DNA from: Sphingomonas_L flavalba_A
Lineage (GTDB): Bacteria > Pseudomonadota > Alphaproteobacteria > Sphingomonadales > Sphingomonadaceae
Direction of reading: 5' to 3'
NCBI RefSeq assembly: GCF_047553045.1
Contig: NZ_CP180208.1
Span: 2,356,001-2,420,000, forward strand
DNA: 64,000 nucleotides
Under the pieces are notes generated by a model. The model had not been told where the DNA came from and searched no databases. It saw only the letters and a program-made list of their open reading frames with translations. The translations under genes were made by a program, and so were the position numbers. Shown piece by piece: positions 58,784 to 64,000 of the stretch (position 1 is the first letter of the stretch; every line of letters starts with the position of its first letter).

Positions 58784-59596
58784 CTAGTCGAACTCCGGCG
58801 TCCGGCGGGCGCGGAAGGCGGCAAGCCCGACAGCAAAGTCCGGCCCGCCGAACGCGGCATCGAAGGCGCGGTCGTGATTCTCGCCGGCATCATCCCCTGT
58901 GGCGGCAAGCCCGCTTTTCAGCGCGGCAACGCTGGACGGGGCGTTGGCGGCGATTGCGGCGGCGAGCTTTTCGGCCTGTGCGGCGCCACCGGCAAGCTCC
59001 GCAAGGCCGATACGCAGCGCCTCCGCCGTGTCGATCGCCTCCGCCGCCAGCAGCAGCCGCGCCGCCTGCCCCTCCCCAACCAGCGCGCGCAGGCGGGTGA
59101 TATCGGCGAACTGATAGCTGATGCCCAGCCGCGCCGGCGTCACGGCGAAACGCGCGGCGGGGCCGGCGACGCGGATGTCGCAGGCGATGGCGAGCGCGAC
59201 GCCGGCGCCGAAACAGTCACCGTCGACCAGCGCGATCACCGGCACCGGGCTGGCGCGCAGCGCGTTCAGGCCGGCGCGCATCGCATTGCGAAGGGGCAGC
59301 CGCGCGGCGGCGTCCTCGCGCAGCGCCACCAGTTCGTTCAGGTCCACGCCGGCGGAAAAGCTGCCCGCGACCGCCGAGGCGAGCAGAATCACCCGCGCCC
59401 CGCCGCGCGCCGCCTGTTCGACCAGCGCCGGCAGCGCCCGCCAGTCATCGCTACGCACCGCGTTGCGGTAGCGCGCGCGCGCCATGGTCAGTCGCGCGAC
59501 ATGGCCGTCGAAAGACAGGTGGAACAGGGTATCGTCGGCAGCCGATCCGCGCGCCGTCGTCACCAGGTTGTCGAGCGCCGCCGGCTCACCGACCAT
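58784..59596 (-). CDS. Enoyl-CoA hydratase/isomerase family protein
   Basis: This 270-residue crotonase-fold enzyme has VARLTMARARYRNAVRSDDW, VILLASAVAGSFSAGVDLNE (oxyanion-hole region), ALVDGDCFGAGVALAIACDI and RFAVTPARLGISYQFADITR. In place of the usual Glu pair it has Asp and Ser at several sites, so the exact reaction is uncertain. ATG at 59596 has GGGGGAT 8 bases upstream. The CoA substrate cannot be assigned. Confidence 0.85.
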   Translation of the reverse strand: MVGEPAALDNLVTTARGSAADDTLFHLSFDGHVARLTMARARYRNAVRSDDWRALPALVEQAARGGARVILLASAVAGSFSAGVDLNELVALREDAAARLPLRNAMRAGLNALRASPVPVIALVDGDCFGAGVALAIACDIRVAGPAARFAVTPARLGISYQFADITRLRALVGEGQAARLLLAAEAIDTAEALRIGLAELAGGAAQAEKLAAAIAANAPSSVAALKSGLAATGDDAGENHDRAFDAAFGGPDFAVGLAAFRARRTPEFD

Positions 59597-59821
59597 GCCG
59601 ATATCCCCCGGCAACACGGAAAGGCGGGCGGGGGGCCGCCGCCCCCCGCCGCCCAAATGACGCACGCCTCACGCAAAGGCGCGGACCATTTGCGGATGAG
59701 CACCGCCCGCCGGCGGGCTGATCCGCTAGGGTGCGCCACGCAAGATACGGACCAGGCGCGGTCTGGCGCGAAAAGCGGCCTTCGGGCGGCGCCGGGCGCG
59801 TATCGAATCGGGACGGTCGGG
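59597..59821. other. Intergenic region with GC-rich hairpins
   Basis: 225 bp between the enoyl-CoA hydratase start and the ispE stop. It has a GC-rich inverted stretch near 59628-59651 (GGGCGGGGGGCCGCCGCCCC) and no convincing gene or promoter that I could name. Minus-strand promoters for the hydratase should lie here. Confidence 0.45.
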
Positions 59822-60652
59822 TCATCTCAGTCTGGTAGCGAGACACCAGCAACCGGGAAAGCGCCCGGCGACCGCCGATGCCGCCGCGTCGCGCCCGGCG
59901 GCGTCGGCGAACAGCGCGAAGCAGCTCGCGCCGGAACCGGACATTCGCGCCAGAACCACGCCCGGCTGCGCGTCCAGCCAGGCGAGCAGCGGCGCGATAG
60001 CCGGGGCGAGCGCGGTCGCCGGCGCGGTCAGGTCGTTGCGCGCGGCGCTGAGCGCGGCAAGCGTTGCGGTGGCGGCGAGCGGCCCGCGATCGACGCCGTC
60101 CCAGCCGGCGAACACCGGCGCGGTGGCAAGCGGCACGCCGGGGTTGACCAGCAGCAGCGGCTGCCCGGCCAGCCCCGGCAATGCGAGCGGCGTCAGCCGG
60201 TCACCGCGCCCGCTGCCATAGGCCGGGATGCTGGCGAGGCAGGCGGGCACGTCGGCGCCGAGCCGCCGGGCGATAACGGCGATTTCCGGCGCGTCCGGCG
60301 CGATCCGCCAGCGCCGGGCGAGCAGCCGCAGCGCCGCCGCCGCATCGGCCGAGCCGCCGCCCAGCCCGGCGGCGACTGGCAGGTGCTTGTCGAGGTGCAG
60401 GACAACGCCGTCGGTAACCGCGAAGGCGGCGCGCAATTCGCTCGCCGCGCGGTGGACGAGGTTGGCCGGCCCGGCATCCAGCCCGGCCGCGAACGGGCCG
60501 GACAGGGTGAGGCGGATGCCGTCGCCGGCGCTGGCGGTCAGCCGGTCGCCATCCTCGGCGAAGGCGAACAGCGTCTCGATATCGTGATAGCCGTCGGGCT
60601 GGCGCGCGCGGACATGCAGCGCCAGGTTGATCTTCGCGAAGGCGGTTTCCAT
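59822..60652 (-). CDS. ispE: 4-diphosphocytidyl-2-C-methyl-D-erythritol kinase
   Basis: IspE phosphorylates CDP-methylerythritol in the MEP isoprenoid pathway. The 276-residue GHMP kinase begins METAFAKINLALHVRARQPD, with KINLAL typical of IspE. ATP motif is LPVAAGLGGGSADAAAALRL; the C-terminal MSGSGASCFALFADA is the third GHMP motif. ATG at 60652 overlaps the TPR gene stop (TGATG). Confidence 0.96.
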   Translation of the reverse strand: METAFAKINLALHVRARQPDGYHDIETLFAFAEDGDRLTASAGDGIRLTLSGPFAAGLDAGPANLVHRAASELRAAFAVTDGVVLHLDKHLPVAAGLGGGSADAAAALRLLARRWRIAPDAPEIAVIARRLGADVPACLASIPAYGSGRGDRLTPLALPGLAGQPLLLVNPGVPLATAPVFAGWDGVDRGPLAATATLAALSAARNDLTAPATALAPAIAPLLAWLDAQPGVVLARMSGSGASCFALFADAAGRDAAASAVAGRFPGCWCLATRLR

Positions 60653-62340
60653 CACCGCCGCGCTTGGACGAGGTCCAGCCCGCGCTCCAGCTTGTCGGCC
60701 AGCCGGGCATGGTCGTCCCCGTCGGCGGTCGCCATCGCCGCCCGCCAGGCGTAGCGCGCCTCGAACCGGCGGCCGGCCTTCCAGTACGCATCGCCCAGAT
60801 GCTCGTTGATCGTCGGGTCGGTCGGCTGGCCGGCAACAGCGCGTTCCAGCGCCTGAATGGCGCGCGGAAAGTCCCCGCCGAGATAATAGGCATAGCCGAG
60901 CGAATCGGCGATCGCCGGGTCGTCCGGCTTCAGCGCGGCGGCCCGCTTGACCAGCGCGGTGGCGTTGGCGATGTCCTGCTTCTTCTCCAGCTTCGAATAG
61001 CCGAGATAGTTGAGCGCATGCGCTTCCTGCGGGGCGAGCGCCACCGCCTTTTCAAGCATCGGCAGCGCCCGTTTCCAGTCGCCGGCCCGGTCGAGCGCGC
61101 CGCCATAGAGCAGATAGAGGCTCCACATCAGCGCGCTCGCCCGGCTGTCTGCCCCGGCCAGAGCGACCGCCCGGCCATAGGCATCCGCCGCTTCGCCATG
61201 CCGGCCGAGCCGGGTGTAAATGTCGCCAAGGCGGGCGAAATCGGCCAATGTCGCCTCCGGCCGCCCGGCGAGCGTCAGCGCCTCGTTCAGCGCCGCCGCC
61301 TTGTCGTCGGCCTGCATCAGCAGCCCGACGCGGATCTGCTCGCGCGCCGCCGCGAACGGCCCGTCCGGGTTGGCGCGTTCGACCAGCATCAGCGCCGCCG
61401 CATCGTCGACGCCCGGCCATTCATCGTCATCGCCGGCGGCGAGCATCCGCCCGACAAGCAACAGCGTCGCGTCGTCGTCCGGGGCCAGCGCCAGCGCCAG
61501 CCAGCCGATCGCGATCGCCCCCGGCGACGGCGCGCGCGCGCCGATGTCGGCGGCAAGCCGGGCGAACAGCCAGGCGGTGCCACCGCGCGCATCGATCACC
61601 GGCGGCACCGGTGCCTTGCCGGCGGCCACCATCGTCCGCGCCCTGACCAGCGCCGGCGCATCGCCGTCGAGCAGCGACAGCGCAGTGTCCTTGCGCCCTT
61701 GTGCCGCCAGCGTCGCGGCGGCGGACAGGCGCAATTCGCCGGCATGGGCGGTGCCGGTCGCCGCCAGCGCCCGCGCTTCCAGTTGCGCGTCATCATAGCG
61801 GCCGAGCGCCAGTTGCAGCAGGATACGCTGGGCCGGGCGATAGGCACCGCCAAGCGCGCTGGCCGGCGCCGCGTCGAGCATGGCGACCGGGTCGCCCCGT
61901 TTGGCGCCGAACGCGACCCAGGCGCGCAGCATCGGCACCAGGAAATCGAAATTGCCGTCGCTGGCGATACGGTCGGTGATCCGTTCCGCCGCCGGCCAGT
62001 CCTTCACCCTGAGCGCCGAGACAAACAGCAGCAGCCGCCCGTCCGCCGGCAGCACCCCGGCGCGGTCGAGCGGCGCGGCCGCGCGCAGCGCCAGCGTGAT
62101 GTCGCCGGTCGTCATCGCCTGCCGATAGGCGCGGCTGGCGAGGACGACATCGTCCGGCCGCTGATCGATCAGCTCGGCATAGCTGCGGTTGGCGATCTCC
62201 GTCTCACCGGTCGCATCGGCCAGCCGGGCGTGGACATAGGCGCCGATAGCCGCGCGGTCGTTCCCCACCGTCGCCACCGCCGGCGCGGTGAACGCCACCG
62301 CCGTCAGAAGGAGCAGCGCGCGCTTACATGTTGGGATAAT
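60652..62340 (-). CDS. Exported tetratricopeptide repeat protein
   Basis: This is a roughly 560-residue TPR-rich protein. A signal-peptide-like stretch KRALLLLTAVAFTAPAVA is followed by repeats such as RAIQALERAVAGQPTDPTIN and RALPMLEKAVALAPQEAHAL; LGYSKLEKKQDIANA and SLGYAYYLGGDFP are typical units. No ATG, GTG or TTG is in frame directly before the signal peptide; the 5' end given is ATT at 62340, which follows GGAGG by 5 bases (ATC by 8). The protein probably scaffolds envelope partners. It overlaps the ETF dehydrogenase stop. Confidence 0.75.
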   Translation of the reverse strand: MIPTCKRALLLLTAVAFTAPAVATVGNDRAAIGAYVHARLADATGETEIANRSYAELIDQRPDDVVLASRAYRQAMTTGDITLALRAAAPLDRAGVLPADGRLLLFVSALRVKDWPAAERITDRIASDGNFDFLVPMLRAWVAFGAKRGDPVAMLDAAPASALGGAYRPAQRILLQLALGRYDDAQLEARALAATGTAHAGELRLSAAATLAAQGRKDTALSLLDGDAPALVRARTMVAAGKAPVPPVIDARGGTAWLFARLAADIGARAPSPGAIAIGWLALALAPDDDATLLLVGRMLAAGDDDEWPGVDDAAALMLVERANPDGPFAAAREQIRVGLLMQADDKAAALNEALTLAGRPEATLADFARLGDIYTRLGRHGEAADAYGRAVALAGADSRASALMWSLYLLYGGALDRAGDWKRALPMLEKAVALAPQEAHALNYLGYSKLEKKQDIANATALVKRAAALKPDDPAIADSLGYAYYLGGDFPRAIQALERAVAGQPTDPTINEHLGDAYWKAGRRFEARYAWRAAMATADGDDHARLADKLERGLDLVQARR

Positions 62341-63973
62341 TCGGCCCTCCGCCGCCTTCGGGCACCACCCAGTTGATGTTCTGGGTGGGGTCCTTGATGT
62401 CGCATGTCTTGCAGTGGACGCAGTTCTGCGCGTTGATCTGGAAGCGGGGGTTGCCTTCTTCCTGTCCCACCACCTCGTAAACGCCGGCCGGGCAGTAGCG
62501 TTGCGCCGGTTCGTCATACAGCGGCAGATTGTAGCTGATCGGGATATCCGGGTCCTTCAGCGTCAGGTGACAAGGCTGGTCTTCCTCGTGATTGGTATTG
62601 GACAGGAAGACCGAGGACAGCCGGTCGAAGCTGATCACGCCGTCCGGCTTGGGGTAGGCGATCGGCTGGCACTGGTCGGCGCGCCACAGCTTGGTGTGAT
62701 CGGGCTTGTGCCCCAGGGTGAAGGGCAGGCCGATGCCGAGCTGGCGCATCCACATGTCGGCGCCGGCCACCAGCGTGCCGATCGTCCCGCCCAGCTTGGC
62801 GACCGCCGGCTCGACGTTGCGGACCTTCTTCAGCTCGGTCGCGATCCAGCTGGCGTTCAACGCATCCGGATAGGTGGTCAGTTCATCACCGGCGCGATCG
62901 GCGGCGATCGCCGCGAAGGCGGCCTCGGCGGCGAGCATGCCGCTCTTCATCGCGGTGTGGCTGCCCTTGATCCGGGGCACGTTGACGAAGCCGGCCGAAC
63001 AGCCGACGAGCGCGCCGCCGGGGAACACCAGCTTCGGCACCGACTGCCAGCCGCCTTCGTTGATCGCGCGCGCGCCGTAGGAGACGCGGCGCCCGCCCTC
63101 CAGGATCGCGCGGATCGCCGGATGCGTCTTCCACCGCTGGAATTCGTGGAACGGCGACAGATGCGGGTTCTTGTAGTTGAGCGCGACGACGAAGCCGAGC
63201 GCAACCTGACCATTTTCCTGATGGTAGAGGAAGCCACCGCCCCAGGCGTCGTCAAGCGGCCAGCCCTGGGTGTGGATGACCCGGCCCGGCTTGTGCTTCG
63301 CCGGGTCGATATCCCACAATTCCTTGAGGCCGATGCCGTAGACCTGCGGCTGCGAGTCGGCGTCCAGCGCGAAAAGCTGCTTCAGCTGCTTGGTCAGGTG
63401 ACCGCGCGCGCCTTCGGCGAAGAAGGTGTATTTGGCGTGGAGTTCCAGCCCCGGCTGGTAATCCGGCTTGTGGGTGCCGTCGCGCGCGACGCCCATGTCG
63501 CCGGTCGCGACGCCCTTCACCGATCCGTCGTCGTGAAACAGGATTTCGGCGGCGGCGAAACCGGGGAAAATCTCCACCCCCAGCCCTTCCGCCTTTTCCG
63601 CCAGCCAGCGGCACAGGTTGCCGAGCGAACCGGTGTAGGTGCCCTTGTTGTTCATGAACGGCGGCATGACGATATGCGGGAATTCGTATTTCCGCCCCGC
63701 CGTCAGCACCCAATGGTGATTCTCGGTCACCGGCGTGCGGGCCAGCGGGCAATCGTCGCGCCAGTCGGGCAGCAGTTCGTCCAGCGCGCGCGGGTCGACG
63801 ACCGCGCCGGACAGGATATGGGCGCCGATTTCCGACCCCTTTTCCAGGACGCAGACCGACAGCTCCGCGCTGTTTTCGGCCGCAAGCTGTTTCAGCCGGA
63901 TCGCCGCCGCCAGACCCGCCGGTCCGCCGCCGACGATCACCACGTCATAGGGCATCGACTCCCGTTCGCTCAT
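62324..63973 (-). CDS. Electron transfer flavoprotein-ubiquinone oxidoreductase
   Basis: ETF-QO passes electrons from ETF (fatty-acid and amino-acid oxidation) to ubiquinone at the inner membrane. The 549-residue protein has the FAD motif VVIVGGGPAGLAAAIRLKQL, the quinone-binding region PPFMNNKGTYTGSLGNLCRW, LVGCSAGFVNVPRIKGSHTA, and a C-terminal [4Fe-4S] ferredoxin part with CPAGVYEV, NCVHCKTCDIKDPTQNINWV. GAGGGG precedes the ATG. No etfAB genes are in the window. Confidence 0.97.
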   Translation of the reverse strand: MSERESMPYDVVIVGGGPAGLAAAIRLKQLAAENSAELSVCVLEKGSEIGAHILSGAVVDPRALDELLPDWRDDCPLARTPVTENHHWVLTAGRKYEFPHIVMPPFMNNKGTYTGSLGNLCRWLAEKAEGLGVEIFPGFAAAEILFHDDGSVKGVATGDMGVARDGTHKPDYQPGLELHAKYTFFAEGARGHLTKQLKQLFALDADSQPQVYGIGLKELWDIDPAKHKPGRVIHTQGWPLDDAWGGGFLYHQENGQVALGFVVALNYKNPHLSPFHEFQRWKTHPAIRAILEGGRRVSYGARAINEGGWQSVPKLVFPGGALVGCSAGFVNVPRIKGSHTAMKSGMLAAEAAFAAIAADRAGDELTTYPDALNASWIATELKKVRNVEPAVAKLGGTIGTLVAGADMWMRQLGIGLPFTLGHKPDHTKLWRADQCQPIAYPKPDGVISFDRLSSVFLSNTNHEEDQPCHLTLKDPDIPISYNLPLYDEPAQRYCPAGVYEVVGQEEGNPRFQINAQNCVHCKTCDIKDPTQNINWVVPEGGGGPNYPNM

Positions 63974-64000
63974 CGTTTCTACCCCTCATCCCGCGTTCGT

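Noticed and set aside
59597..59821. Possible tRNA or small gene in the hairpin-rich gap
   Set aside because: No cloverleaf or acceptor pairing could be assembled, and the open frame there has no family features.
56987..60754. 1255-residue plus-strand frame
   Set aside because: Antisense to ilvD, the amidohydrolase, the hydratase and ispE, with Arg/Gly/Gln-rich composition; not a gene.
60652..62517. N-terminal extension of the TPR gene to 62517
   Set aside because: The extra 59 residues (Arg/Thr-rich) are an out-of-frame reading of the ETF-QO iron-sulfur region and would sit before a clear signal peptide.
1..64000. CRISPR arrays, insertion sequences, toxin-antitoxin or restriction genes
   Set aside because: No direct-repeat array, transposase or defence gene was found anywhere in the window.

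Overview
The window is chromosomal DNA of a high-GC alphaproteobacterium, most likely a member of the Sphingomonadales. The evidence is two proteins with the sphingomonad-type PEP-CTERM anchor (PEPxxWAMLIAGFG followed by a basic tail), a deoxyhypusine-synthase-like homospermidine synthase, the scpA-scpB-tatA-tatB-tatC block, an SRP RNA gene just upstream of dnaX-ybaB, and a long TonB-dependent receptor. Genes are tightly packed, with many ATGA/GTGA/TGATG overlaps and frequent GTG or TTG starts. I see no tRNA, 5S/16S/23S rRNA, CRISPR array, insertion sequence or integrase.

Bases 1-4541 (minus strand) hold the head and packaging genes of a tailed phage or gene transfer agent: small terminase-like protein, large terminase, portal, a small membrane protein, prohead protease and a truncated HK97-type major capsid gene. 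Bases 4542-6217 hold a small Rrf2-regulator plus methyltransferase module bracketed by copies of a palindromic GTCATTGC...GCAATCC repeat. Bases 6218-9632 are a GST, tatCBA and scpBA. Bases 9732-18612 are mostly housekeeping: a Tat-exported DUF885 peptidase, a [2Fe-2S] ferredoxin, an AlkA-type glycosylase, gamma carbonic anhydrase, a GNAT, an MFS/spermidine-synthase fusion, hemB, a lipid kinase and a periplasmic cyclophilin.

Bases 18664-25591 are a complete tripartite RND efflux operon with its TetR regulator. The same 12-bp palindrome lies over the predicted promoter of the pump operon and over that of the regulator. Bases 25651-31513 hold a TonB-dependent receptor followed by two oxygenases of different families, each with a TPR-rich front half; I regard this as the most interesting unexplained set. 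Bases 31777-38677 hold an M23 lipoprotein, a DUF2093 protein, xseA, purD, a FkbM methyltransferase, a helix-hairpin-helix membrane protein and a CorC/HlyC-type protein. purD overlaps its divergent neighbour at CATG (shared start codons) and its convergent neighbour at CTAG (shared stop codons).

Bases 38805-44936 hold an OmpA-like lipoprotein, tadA, a MutT-type hydrolase, two orphan 56-residue Flp pilins, mtgA, ybaB, dnaX, the 4.5S SRP RNA and a VWA PEP-CTERM protein. Bases 45001-48282 hold a ferredoxin and two tandem cysteine desulfurases (an Fe-S or sulfur-trafficking operon) and a divergent hydrolase. Bases 48345-53290 hold a second PEP-CTERM protein, a threonine dehydratase, a two-gene polyamine operon (decarboxylase plus homospermidine synthase) and a MAPEG protein. 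Bases 53418-63973 are a long minus-strand run: TrmA-family RNA methyltransferase, NAD(P)HX repair enzyme, ilvD, N-formylglutamate amidohydrolase, enoyl-CoA hydratase, ispE, a TPR protein and ETF-ubiquinone oxidoreductase.
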